A stretch of DNA of 30,704 bases from JAKSUT01 sp045616505 (GTDB taxonomy: Bacteria > Cyanobacteriota > Vampirovibrionia > Gastranaerophilales > Gastranaerophilaceae), in NCBI GenBank assembly GCA_045616505.1, contig JAZLGV010000038.1:1-30704 (forward strand), written 5' to 3'. The position numbers and the translations under genes were made by a program. Shown here one piece after another: positions 6,472 to 14,962 of this stretch. The notes beneath the pieces were generated by a model. The model had not been told where the DNA came from. It searched no databases and saw nothing but the letters and a program-made list of their open reading frames with translations. Within the stretch, counting starts at the first letter, position 1. Each line of letters begins with the position of its first letter.

Positions 6472-8898
6472 TTAGAATATTTGGTGAACTTCCTTGTCAC
6501 CTACTCGTATTATAACATTTTTTAAATCGTTTTTAAAGTCCCATGCTGTTTTTATGTGAGAACTTTTTTCCCAAATAACTATATCAATTTGATTTTCTTC
6601 TTTTAAAAATGGCTCAGGTAAATAAAATTCTTCCTGTAAAGAAACATCATTTGTGTTTTTTAGGTATCGTCCTATTTTTACACCGTTAATAAAAATAGTT
6701 GCTCTATCGTATGCAAAGTCTTTCATTGATAGGTATAGAGGTTTGGTAAAGTGTCCTTCTTGTGTTTCTCTTTTGAATGTTTTTGAAAGTCTTGCAAGAT
6801 AAGGACATGTGCTTTCTCTTTTGTCATTTCTCTCAAATGCAAATTTTTCTCTTGCATAGAAAGTTAAATCAATTTTTGGAGTTGTATTAAATTCGACAAG
6901 TCCTCTTGGATTGTTTGTTTCTCCAGAAAAACCTTTGTCAAAGCCTATGTTTTGAACTAAAATAGTAAGTTCGTTTTTATCTTTGTTTAAGATTTCTTTG
7001 TTTAGTGGTACAGAAATAGTTTCTGCTACTTGTTGTAATTTTTCGTATTTATAACTATTTCTGTTTAGGATTTCTTTACCGTTTATGTAAACAGAAAATA
7101 GGTGTCTTGCGCTTAGTGTTATTTCTTCAAGAGTATTTGGAATTTGAGTTTTATAGAAGATAAATTCTCCATATTTTTCAATTGCAAGACAATCATAAGT
7201 TTCTTTTGGTAGTTTGTCCCAAGTTGAATAATTGTAGTCATAATCAAGCTCAGGAGCGCAAAAAGTTATATCAAAATCTTTTAGTTCGATTAATTCTTTT
7301 TTGCCTTCAAATTTTAAATTGGTTTTAGAAAAACCGTTTTTTATGTCAAAATATGCTATTTCTGAATTTTCTGAGATTGCAATTCTTCCATTTGGATAAA
7401 CATAGTCTGCATTGAATATAACTTTATTGTCAATAATCCATGTTTTATCGCTTGTTTCTCTTGAGATAAATACGAATTCTGTCAAATTTCCGTCTTTTTC
7501 GTATTTTTTGTTTTCAAAATCTTTTTTATTTGCAGAAATTGTTTCGTTTTTGCCGTTAAATTCAATATTTATATTTGCATCTTTGTCTTGGAATATAAAT
7601 ATAACTTCTTTGTTTTCGTCTTTTAGTCTTGCAAAAATCTCTGCATCAGAAAAAAGTATTTTGCAAGTTAATAAATCCAAATTTTTTGGACAAATTTTCA
7701 TATCAAAAGGTTTGATATTTACATTGAAAGAGTCAAAAGATATATCTTTCGTTTCTGTATTCATGTTTCTTATGAATAGCCATTCGCAATTATTTGTTTT
7801 GTTTTCTCTTGTTACGGCATACATATTTTCGCCAAAATCCAAATTTGTGCGATTTTCTGTATTTGTAAGGTCAAAAGAGTTTAAGAAATAGTTTATTTCT
7901 TTTGCTTTTCTAAAGTTTTCTTTTATTGAACCATATTCGTCAATTCCTGCTGTGAATTCATAGCTTGTGTAAACTTCATCGCAAGCCAAATCATTCCAAG
8001 ATGTTCCTCCAATTGCCATATAATGATTGAAAAGAGTTACACCTTGTGAAATAGCGGTTTTTGTCATTATGTTTATGTGTTCTTTTCCAAACACTTCTCG
8101 CATTGCTTTATAGCCAATGCCATCCCATTTGTCAAACCAACCACATTGCATTTCAACTATAAAAGGTGGTGCATCTTCTTTAGACATTCTTACCATATCT
8201 TCATAGTTGTCTAATGTGTCGAAACAGAAGTTATCTTGTTTCCAGTTTTGGTTTGGGTTTATATAAGGATAAATATCGCTACCGTAAATATCTACAACAT
8301 CAGCCCATAATCCTGCGTTAAAAGCATCGTTGTGGAAAATTGGACAAGTTATACCTCTTTCTCTTACCATATCGTAAAGTTCTTTGAGGTATGTTTCATC
8401 CATTTCATCAGTAGAATATTCGTTTTCTATTTGGAATAAAATGACATTATCAAATTCTTTTATTATTGGAATGATATTGTCGTACCATTCTTTAATGTAC
8501 TCCATATATTTTGGAGAATAAGTATAAGTTGAATTAATTCTGTTTCTAGGTACAACATCTTTTTCTTTTAATAGCCATAAAGGAAGTCCGCCAGCACTTA
8601 TTTCAGCGTTAATAAAAGGCCCTGGTCTTGCAATGACAAACAATCCTGTGTCTTTTGCGGTTTGTAAAATTTTTCTGACATCTTTTAGTCCTGAAAAATC
8701 ATATACACCTTTTTGGGGTGAATGATAACCCCAATTAAAATATATATCAACGGCGTTATAGCCAGCAGATTTCATTTTTTTAAATCTATTTTTTGCCAGC
8801 TCAACACTAGGCGTTCTAAAATAATGAAACGCCCCGCTTTTTATAAATACTCTTTGACCATTAATGATTAACGAATTTCTATCATACGTTATATCCAT
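6472..8898 (-). CDS. GH35-family beta-galactosidase-like glycoside hydrolase
   Basis: An 808-residue retaining glycoside hydrolase with a GH35-type TIM barrel, expected to remove terminal beta-galactose or similar sugars. Motifs include the N-terminal SGAFHYFR, GYNAVDIYFNWG, ARPGPFINAE-SAGGLPLWL, acid/base Glu in QIENEYS (about residue 160), and nucleophile Glu in FIVEMQCGWFDKW (about 249). The C-terminal ~450 residues look like beta-sandwich domains, with a jelly-roll late in the protein (HLFSVYING, ATIFINGVKIGRY). There is no signal peptide, so it is probably cytoplasmic and acts on imported oligosaccharides. The start is ATG 8898: TTGCAA-N17-CAAAAT ends 6 bases before it, suggesting a leaderless transcript. 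A TTG at 8916 is the alternative. The exact substrate cannot be read from the sequence. Confidence 0.87.
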   Translation of the reverse strand: MDITYDRNSLIINGQRVFIKSGAFHYFRTPSVELAKNRFKKMKSAGYNAVDIYFNWGYHSPQKGVYDFSGLKDVRKILQTAKDTGLFVIARPGPFINAEISAGGLPLWLLKEKDVVPRNRINSTYTYSPKYMEYIKEWYDNIIPIIKEFDNVILFQIENEYSTDEMDETYLKELYDMVRERGITCPIFHNDAFNAGLWADVVDIYGSDIYPYINPNQNWKQDNFCFDTLDNYEDMVRMSKEDAPPFIVEMQCGWFDKWDGIGYKAMREVFGKEHINIMTKTAISQGVTLFNHYMAIGGTSWNDLACDEVYTSYEFTAGIDEYGSIKENFRKAKEINYFLNSFDLTNTENRTNLDFGENMYAVTRENKTNNCEWLFIRNMNTETKDISFDSFNVNIKPFDMKICPKNLDLLTCKILFSDAEIFARLKDENKEVIFIFQDKDANINIEFNGKNETISANKKDFENKKYEKDGNLTEFVFISRETSDKTWIIDNKVIFNADYVYPNGRIAISENSEIAYFDIKNGFSKTNLKFEGKKELIELKDFDITFCAPELDYDYNYSTWDKLPKETYDCLAIEKYGEFIFYKTQIPNTLEEITLSARHLFSVYINGKEILNRNSYKYEKLQQVAETISVPLNKEILNKDKNELTILVQNIGFDKGFSGETNNPRGLVEFNTTPKIDLTFYAREKFAFERNDKRESTCPYLARLSKTFKRETQEGHFTKPLYLSMKDFAYDRATIFINGVKIGRYLKNTNDVSLQEEFYLPEPFLKEENQIDIVIWEKSSHIKTAWDFKNDLKNVIIRVGDKEVHQIF

Positions 8899-8904
8899 TT
8901 TTAT

Positions 8905-8933
8905 ATTTTGATACAAATTGTGAAATTTTGCAA
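8905..8933 (-). promoter_or_regulatory. Leaderless promoter of the GH35 gene
   Basis: On the minus strand TTGCAA (8928-8933), 17 bases, then CAAAAT (8905-8910), then 6 bases to ATG. The same -35 hexamer and spacing occur before the 5-FCL gene at 20688. Confidence 0.5.
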
Positions 8934-8941
8934 ATTATTTT

Positions 8942-8976
8942 ACAAATATCCCCTTTTTAGGGTAATATTTATTTGT
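8942..8976. promoter_or_regulatory. Inverted repeat between divergent GH35 and murF genes
   Basis: ACAAATA (8942-8948) and TATTTGT (8970-8976) flank an inner CCC/GGG pair (8951-8953 with 8960-8962). The repeat lies upstream of both divergent starts, where no terminator is needed, so an operator is possible. murF may use TATTAT (8977-8982) as its -10. Confidence 0.3.
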
Positions 8977-9020
8977 TATTATTTTGAAAAGAGTTTTTTG
9001 TAATAAAAAGGAGACTTTGT

Positions 9021-10343
9021 ATGGAATTTACTTTATCTGATATTATTGCTGCAACTAATGCAAAGGTTTTAAAAAATTATTCAAAAGAGCATGATGCTTA
9101 TTTGATTTCAACAGATACAAGAACTATCGAAATGGGACAATTGTTTTTGCCTTTAAAAGGTGAAAATTACAATGGTGAAGATTTTATTGAAAAAGCTGTT
9201 CAAAGAGGTGCATCTGCTGTAATTTGTACAAAAACTTGCGATGTTGATTGTAATTTAATTTTGCAAGTAGAAGATACAACACAAGCTTATTTGCAATTGG
9301 CAAAATATTATAAAGATAAAGTAAATCCAAAAGTTGTTGCAATAACAGGTAGTAGCGGCAAAACAACTACAAAAGAAATGGCATATTCTGTAATAAGAGA
9401 AAAATACAGCACACATTGTTCAGAATTGAATTATAACAATGAAATCGGTTTGTGTCGTACAATTCTTTCTATGCCAAGAAGAACAGAAGTATTGATTGTT
9501 GAAATGGGCATGCGTGGTTTAGGAGAAATTGAATTACTTTCTCAATATGCAGAACCAGACATTTCTATTATTACAAATATTGGTACTTCACACATTGGCA
9601 GATTGGGTTCTAAAGAAAATATCGCAAAAGCAAAATGCGAAATTATTTCTCACCAAAAGCCAAATGGTATTTTGATTGCAAAAGCTGATAAATTAGTAAG
9701 TGATATTGTTGGTGATGCTATTTATTATTCTTTTGAAAACGCACATATTACACAAAGAAAATCTACAAAACAAAAATTTGAATATCAAGGTTATGAATAT
9801 GAAATTGGTGTAATTGGTGACCATAATGTAGAAAACGCAATGGCAGTAATTGAACTAGGTCATTATTTGAATATTGATGATGAATTAATTGCAGCAGGTT
9901 TATTAAAATTTAAACCAATTCGTAAACGTTGGGAAGTTGAAGAAATTAATGGTATTAAAATTATCAATGATGCTTATAATGCAAACCCAGATTCTATGAA
10001 AGCTTCAATTAAAACATCTATGGATAATTATCCAAGTGTTCTTTTTGTTCTTGGTGATATGGCTGAATTGGGTGATAAAGAAGTTGAATATCATAAAGAA
10101 ATAGGTGAATATTTGAAAGAATTTAACGGTCGTTTATTAAAAGTTGCGACAGTTGGTAAACTTGCAAAAGAAATTTCTGATGTGTTGGCAGATACTGAAA
10201 TTGAGTCTGTTAATTTTGAAACAAAAGAAGGTGTTGCAAAATATATTCTTGATAATGCTTCTTTTGGTACTACAATAGTTTTAAAAGCTTCTCGTTCGAT
10301 GAAACTAGAAGATGTAGTAGAAGAAATTAGAAACGCAAAGTAG
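9021..10343 (+). CDS. murF: UDP-MurNAc-tripeptide:D-Ala-D-Ala ligase MurF
   Basis: MurF, a cytoplasmic ATP-dependent ligase, adds D-Ala-D-Ala to the UDP-MurNAc-tripeptide, the last cytoplasmic step of peptidoglycan precursor assembly. An N-terminal UDP-binding region contains STDTRTIEMGQLFLPLKGENYNG in two adjacent parts. The central Mur ligase domain has the P-loop AITGSSGKTTTKE (~107-119), NYNNEIGL, EMGMRGLGEI and ITNIGTSHIGRLGS. The C-terminal domain has NDAYNANPDSM and FVLGDMAELG. The 440-residue length is normal. AAAGGAG (9007-9013) lies 7 bases before the ATG. This is the first gene of a co-directional run murF-mraY-murD-ftsW-murG-folC with gaps of under 20 bases or overlaps. Confidence 0.97.
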   Translation: MEFTLSDIIAATNAKVLKNYSKEHDAYLISTDTRTIEMGQLFLPLKGENYNGEDFIEKAVQRGASAVICTKTCDVDCNLILQVEDTTQAYLQLAKYYKDKVNPKVVAITGSSGKTTTKEMAYSVIREKYSTHCSELNYNNEIGLCRTILSMPRRTEVLIVEMGMRGLGEIELLSQYAEPDISIITNIGTSHIGRLGSKENIAKAKCEIISHQKPNGILIAKADKLVSDIVGDAIYYSFENAHITQRKSTKQKFEYQGYEYEIGVIGDHNVENAMAVIELGHYLNIDDELIAAGLLKFKPIRKRWEVEEINGIKIINDAYNANPDSMKASIKTSMDNYPSVLFVLGDMAELGDKEVEYHKEIGEYLKEFNGRLLKVATVGKLAKEISDVLADTEIESVNFETKEGVAKYILDNASFGTTIVLKASRSMKLEDVVEEIRNAK

Positions 10344-10352
10344 GTATATTTT

Positions 10353-11321
10353 ATGATAATGGCAATAATAGCTTTTTTGTTGGGTAACATTTTATGTATG
10401 TTATTCGGTATTCCGTATATTGATTTTTTGAAAAAACATTTGTTTAATCAATCAATAAAAGATGTAGCGCCGAAAACTCATGCTAAAAAAGAAGGTACTC
10501 CAACAACCGGTGGTGCGTTTATTATAGTTGCCATTATTCTTGCTTCTGTTATTACATTGATGATGGCAGAAAAAATGACAAATATTGCGTATATAATTTT
10601 GCTAACTCTTGTTTTTTACACTTTCGCTGGTTTTCAAGACGATTTCTTGAAAATTAAAGGTAAAACAAACGATGGTTTATCTGCTAGAGGTAAGTTAGTA
10701 AGACAGATTTTGATTGCTCTTTTGCCTACAATTTTTGTAATGTTAAAAGGACAAACTGATATAACTGTTGGTCATTATGTTTTGCAAATGGGTTGGTTAT
10801 ATCCAATTTTAGCAGTATTCATAATTACAGGCGCATCAAATGCGTATAATTTGACTGATGGGCTTGATGGTTTAGCGGCTTCAACAGGTTTTCCAACATT
10901 TGTAGCAATCGCAATAATTGCAATGTTTTCAGGATATATGCAAATTACTATAATCGCTTCTGCAACAGCAGGTGCGTTGTTAGGATTTTTGAAATATAAC
11001 AAACCAAAAGCTGAAGTATTTATGGGAGATACTGGTTCTTTGGCAATAGGTGGTTTGCTTGGAACTTTGGCAGTCGTTGGTAAATTTGAAGTTTTACTTA
11101 TTGTGCTTGCAGCTTTGTTTGTTTCTGAAACATTGTCTGTAATCATTCAAGTTACAAGTTTTAAAACTACTGGAAAAAGAGTTTTTAAGATGGCGCCTAT
11201 TCACCACCATTTTGAACTTTTGGGATGGAGTGAAAAGAAAGTTGTTACTGTTTTTGCTTTAACTTCTGCTTTTTGTTCATTCATAGCGTTAGTTTTATTT
11301 TATGTTTTTTATTTGAGATAG
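10353..11321 (+). CDS. mraY: Phospho-N-acetylmuramoyl-pentapeptide transferase MraY
   Basis: An integral inner-membrane enzyme that transfers phospho-MurNAc-pentapeptide to undecaprenyl phosphate, making lipid I. The 322-residue protein has the usual ten or so hydrophobic segments. Hallmarks are PKTHAKKEGTPTTGG, FQDDFLKI (catalytic Asp pair), NAYNLTDGLDGLA, MGDTGSLAIGG and APIHHHFELLGWSE, which carries the HHH motif. It starts 9 bases after the murF stop; ATG 10353 is followed by a second ATG two codons later, with no strong SD for either, so coupling to murF translation is likely. Confidence 0.97.
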   Translation: MIMAIIAFLLGNILCMLFGIPYIDFLKKHLFNQSIKDVAPKTHAKKEGTPTTGGAFIIVAIILASVITLMMAEKMTNIAYIILLTLVFYTFAGFQDDFLKIKGKTNDGLSARGKLVRQILIALLPTIFVMLKGQTDITVGHYVLQMGWLYPILAVFIITGASNAYNLTDGLDGLAASTGFPTFVAIAIIAMFSGYMQITIIASATAGALLGFLKYNKPKAEVFMGDTGSLAIGGLLGTLAVVGKFEVLLIVLAALFVSETLSVIIQVTSFKTTGKRVFKMAPIHHHFELLGWSEKKVVTVFALTSAFCSFIALVLFYVFYLR

Positions 11322-11339
11322 TTTAGTCGGGGTATAAAA

Positions 11340-12683
11340 TTGAATTGGTTTGATAGAAAAGTTTTAATTTTAGGCTTGTCAAAAAGTGGTATGGCAGCTG
11401 CAAAATATCTTTCAAGAAAAGGTGCTGATGTTTATATAACTGAAATCAGAGAAGAAAAGCCAGAAGATAAAGAAAAATTAGAAGAATTAAAAGCGTGTGA
11501 TATTCACGTGGAAATGGGACATCACTCCGATGAGTTTTTATCAGATTTATATTTAGCTGTTACAAGTCCGGGAATTCCACCAAAGAGTGAAATTTTTGAA
11601 AAATTAAGAGAAAGAAAAGTTCAAATAATTTCTGAAGTAGAATTGGCTTATCAAGAAACAGGAAAACCTTTTGTCGCAATAACAGGTACAAATGGTAAAA
11701 CTACAACTACTACTTTAGTTTCTCACATTTTGGGTAAAAAATATAACGCTCCAGCTTGTGGAAATATAGGTGTTCCACCTTGTGAATTTTTGTTTGATGA
11801 AGATTTAGATTATTTTGTTTGTGAAATGAGTTCTTTTCAAATAGAAACAAGTTCTTCTTTCCAAGCTCAAATTGCTTGTTGGCTAACTTTTACACCAGAC
11901 CATTTAGACTGGCATGGTGGTTTAGAAAATTATTTCAACGCAAAAGCAAAAATCTTTTTACCACCTCAAGAACCTGCATTTGGTGTAATTAATGGTGCTG
12001 ATGAAAAATTGTTGGAATTTTCTAAAAAAGTGAAAAATTGCTTCTTATTTGATAAAGAAGTTGAAGACAATTGTTGTTATATAAAAAATGAAAAAATTTA
12101 TTTAAAAAGAAGAAAAGTAGAAGAAGAAATTATTTCTTTGGCAGATTGTCCGTTGGTTGGACAACATAATTATCAAAATATTATGTGTTCTATCATCGTT
12201 GCAAAACTTGTTGGTATTGAAAACGAAGTTATTGTTGATGCGATAAAAGAATTTAAAGCGCCTGAACATCGTTTGGAATACGTTACAGAAATAAACGGTA
12301 TCGAATTTTATAATGATTCTAAAGCAACAAATCCTGAAGCTTCAATTGTTGCAATAAAATCTTTTAATAATGGAAATACTGTTTTGATTGCAGGCGGTAG
12401 AGATAAAAATACTGATTTAAAAGAATTTTGTGAAGAAATAAAAAAACATATAAAAACCGTGGTTTTGATAGGTGAAGCAAGTGAACGATTTGCAACAAAC
12501 TTGAAAGATTGCGGCTTTGATAATATAATTTTTAAGGATAGTATGGAAGCTGCGATAGATGAAGCGATTAGTTTAAAACCAAAAGTAGTTTTATTGTCGC
12601 CAGCTTGTGCAAGTTTCGATATGTTCAATAGTTTTGAACATCGTGGGGAAGTATTTAAAAATTATGTCTTACTCAAGAAATAA
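11340..12683 (+). CDS. murD: UDP-MurNAc-L-Ala:D-Glu ligase MurD
   Basis: MurD adds D-glutamate to UDP-MurNAc-L-alanine in the cytoplasm. The N-terminal Rossmann-like domain starts VLILGLSKSGMAAAKYL and contains TSPGIPP. The ATPase P-loop AITGTNGKTTTTT is at ~113-125, followed by GNIG, EMSSFQIE and FTPDHLDWHGG. The C-terminal domain has EHRLEYV, YNDSKATNPEA, LIAGGRDKN and LSPACASFDMF. The start appears to be TTG 11340, with a G-rich stretch (CGGGG) about 5-9 bases upstream; no in-frame ATG nearby gives a full N-terminus. 447 residues, normal. The final 20 bases overlap ftsW. Confidence 0.96.
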   Translation: MNWFDRKVLILGLSKSGMAAAKYLSRKGADVYITEIREEKPEDKEKLEELKACDIHVEMGHHSDEFLSDLYLAVTSPGIPPKSEIFEKLRERKVQIISEVELAYQETGKPFVAITGTNGKTTTTTLVSHILGKKYNAPACGNIGVPPCEFLFDEDLDYFVCEMSSFQIETSSSFQAQIACWLTFTPDHLDWHGGLENYFNAKAKIFLPPQEPAFGVINGADEKLLEFSKKVKNCFLFDKEVEDNCCYIKNEKIYLKRRKVEEEIISLADCPLVGQHNYQNIMCSIIVAKLVGIENEVIVDAIKEFKAPEHRLEYVTEINGIEFYNDSKATNPEASIVAIKSFNNGNTVLIAGGRDKNTDLKEFCEEIKKHIKTVVLIGEASERFATNLKDCGFDNIIFKDSMEAAIDEAISLKPKVVLLSPACASFDMFNSFEHRGEVFKNYVLLKK

Positions 12684-13848
12684 TTTTAAAGAACCAGTAC
12701 CTTATGAATCTCAAATGGGTACAATAATATCGCCACCTGATAAAACATTGGTGGTGGTAGTTGCTTTTTTGGTTATTTTAGGAATTATGTCTATTTTTTC
12801 GGCAAGCGCTCCTAAAAGTATGGAATCTGGTTTGAACCCTGCTGAATTTGTATTGAAACAATTAGTTTTTATGGTTATTGGTATATTTGGAATGAAATTC
12901 TTTTCAAATTATGACTATAAAAAACTAGAAAAATGGACAATGCTTTTTACTATAGCGATTTTAGTTTTACTTGCATTAGTTGATTTTACTTCTTTGGGGG
13001 TAACGGTAAACGAGGCAAAACGTTGGATTAATTTCGGTTTTTTCCAATTTCAACCGTCCGAATTCGCTAAGCCTGCTGTTGTAATGTTATTGGCATCAGC
13101 TTTTTACAAAGATTCGGCATTATTTAAAGAGCAAAAATTGATATATTTTCTTCCGATTTTGTTTATGATTTTTATGGTCTATAAGCAGCCGAACTTAAGT
13201 ATGGTAATTTTACTTTTGTTGACTTCGCTTGTAATGTATTTAAGTGCTGGTGGACCTATGCGTCTATTGTTATATATGTTCGGTTTTGGTGTATTTGCCG
13301 TTACAACAGCGAGTGTGACAAAGCTTATCAGACCTTATCAAATGTCACGTATTATGATTTGGTTAAATCCAGAATCTGATCCATTTGGTGCCGGATATAA
13401 CGTAATTCAATCAATGGTAGCCTTTGCAACGGGTGGTTTTTTAGGTGTTGGGTATGGAAGTTCAAAACAAAAATTGGCTTGGCTTCCAGAAGCACATACA
13501 GACTTTATTTTTGCTGTAATAGGCGAAGAATTAGGTTTTATAGGCTGCTTTTTAGTAATTGGCTTGTTCTTGACTTTGATACACAGAGGATTTTTTGTTG
13601 CTTCAAAATGTCCTGATATGTATGGTAAATTATTGGCAGTCGGTATTACTTTTTCATTAGGTTGCCAAGCATTTTTGAATATGAGTGTAGCAAGTTCATT
13701 CTTACCAGCAACAGGTGTTCCGCTTCCATTTATCAGTTATGGTGGTTCATCATTGATGGTTTCAATGTTTATGGTAGGAATATTGTTAAATATTTCTAAA
13801 AAGAGAATAAAGAAGATAAGAGTACAATCAAATGTTAGATACTTGTAA
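12664..13848 (+). CDS. ftsW: Lipid II polymerase / cell-division protein FtsW
   Basis: A SEDS-family glycan polymerase of the inner membrane that works with a class B penicillin-binding protein at the septum (FtsW), or along the side wall if it were RodA; the dcw context favours FtsW. The 394-residue protein has about ten membrane segments and family motifs KRWINFGFFQFQPSEFAK, NPESDPFGAGYN, GGFLGVGYG, LPEAHTDFIFAVIGEELGF and the late FISYGGSS. ATG 12664 starts inside the end of murD, a 20-base overlap in another frame, so translation is probably coupled. An upstream in-frame extension of 19 residues exists but lacks family resemblance. Confidence 0.95.
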   Translation: MSYSRNNFKEPVPYESQMGTIISPPDKTLVVVVAFLVILGIMSIFSASAPKSMESGLNPAEFVLKQLVFMVIGIFGMKFFSNYDYKKLEKWTMLFTIAILVLLALVDFTSLGVTVNEAKRWINFGFFQFQPSEFAKPAVVMLLASAFYKDSALFKEQKLIYFLPILFMIFMVYKQPNLSMVILLLLTSLVMYLSAGGPMRLLLYMFGFGVFAVTTASVTKLIRPYQMSRIMIWLNPESDPFGAGYNVIQSMVAFATGGFLGVGYGSSKQKLAWLPEAHTDFIFAVIGEELGFIGCFLVIGLFLTLIHRGFFVASKCPDMYGKLLAVGITFSLGCQAFLNMSVASSFLPATGVPLPFISYGGSSLMVSMFMVGILLNISKKRIKKIRVQSNVRYL

Positions 13849-14962
13849 AAAACAAAAATATGTTTATTTTGTAACGGGCGGTGGCACTGGTGGTCATATT
13901 TATCCTGCTATTGCTATTTGTGATAAATTAAAAGAAGATTTGGAAACTAAAAAAATTTATTATGTAGGTAATCCAAAAAATTTGGAATATGATATTGTTT
14001 CAAAAGCTGGTTATGAATTTTTGCCAGTTAATGTTTCTGGAATGCCAAGAAAATTAGGTTTTGGGCTTATTGTTTGGTTGTTTCAATTACAATTTGCGAT
14101 ATTTAAAGCTTTGTTTTATGTTATGAAATATCGTCCAAATGCAATAATTGGTACAGGTGGATATGTATCTGCACCAGCATTGTTTGCAGGTGTTATTGGT
14201 GATGTTCCGTTGATGATTCATGATTCTGACGCAAAACCTGGGATTGTTTCAAGATATATCGCATCTAATACAAAAGCCATTTCAGTTGCATTTGAATGTG
14301 CGAAATCATATTTAAAATCAAATAATATTTCTGTTAATGGAAATCCAATACGTGATGCTTTTAAGACTTTGACAAAAGAAGAAGCACGTAAAAATCTAGG
14401 TATAAAAGAAAAAACAACTCTTTGTATAATGGGAGGTTCTCAAGGTGCAAAATCTATAAATAATGCCGCTGTTGAAATCTTAAAAATATTGTCAAAAGAT
14501 TATGATATTCAAGTGATTTTCCAAACAGGGAAGAAAAAATTTGATGATGTTGTAAAACGATTAAAAGAAGTTTATCCAGAATACGAAACAGATTCAAATT
14601 TAATGGTACGTCCTTATTTCGATAATATGACTGAAGTTTTAAAAGCATCGGATATAGCCGTTTCAAGAGCAGGTTCATTGAGTTTGTCAGAAATTTGTGC
14701 TTGTTCAATAGCTTCTATTTTAATTCCATATCCTCATGCAGCAGCTGATCACCAACGAAAAAATGCAAGATTTATGGAAGAAAAAAGAGCTGCTTTGTAT
14801 TTAGAAGATGCTGATACCACAAAAGATACTTTGTTGATTGCAGTTCAACAATTGTTAGATAATAAAGAAAAACTTTCTCAAATTCAAAGAAATTCTTTCG
14901 CACTTGCAAAATTGGATTCAACTGCGAATATCGTAAAACAGTTAAAAGGTATTGTAAAATGA
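13832..14962 (+). CDS. murG: Lipid II synthase MurG
   Basis: A peripheral GT28 glycosyltransferase on the inner face of the cytoplasmic membrane that adds GlcNAc from UDP-GlcNAc to lipid I. Shown by the N-terminal GGGTGGHIYPA, GTGGYVSAPA, IHDSDAKPG (the HESD-type variant seen in many MurG proteins), NPIRD, IMGGSQGAKSIN, the donor-site SRAGSLSLSEI and PYPHAAADHQRKNA. 376 residues, slightly longer than usual at the N-terminus. It overlaps ftsW by 17 bases at its start and folC by 4 at its end. No murC, murB or ftsQ follows, although these often do in mur clusters. Confidence 0.96.
   Translation: MLDTCKKQKYVYFVTGGGTGGHIYPAIAICDKLKEDLETKKIYYVGNPKNLEYDIVSKAGYEFLPVNVSGMPRKLGFGLIVWLFQLQFAIFKALFYVMKYRPNAIIGTGGYVSAPALFAGVIGDVPLMIHDSDAKPGIVSRYIASNTKAISVAFECAKSYLKSNNISVNGNPIRDAFKTLTKEEARKNLGIKEKTTLCIMGGSQGAKSINNAAVEILKILSKDYDIQVIFQTGKKKFDDVVKRLKEVYPEYETDSNLMVRPYFDNMTEVLKASDIAVSRAGSLSLSEICACSIASILIPYPHAAADHQRKNARFMEEKRAALYLEDADTTKDTLLIAVQQLLDNKEKLSQIQRNSFALAKLDSTANIVKQLKGIVK

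Noticed and set aside
7412..7891. A 159-codon plus-strand frame inside the GH35 gene
   Set aside because: It is the antisense of a clearly coding region, has no SD or promoter, and its composition (Phe/Ser/Leu-rich) is what antisense of this gene would give.
10775..11146. A 123-codon minus-strand frame within mraY
   Set aside because: Antisense of a conserved gene, no start signals, no recognisable domain.
13832..14962. MurG active-site loss because HEQN reads HDSD
   Set aside because: HESD-type variants are common in MurG of other phyla, so this is normal divergence.
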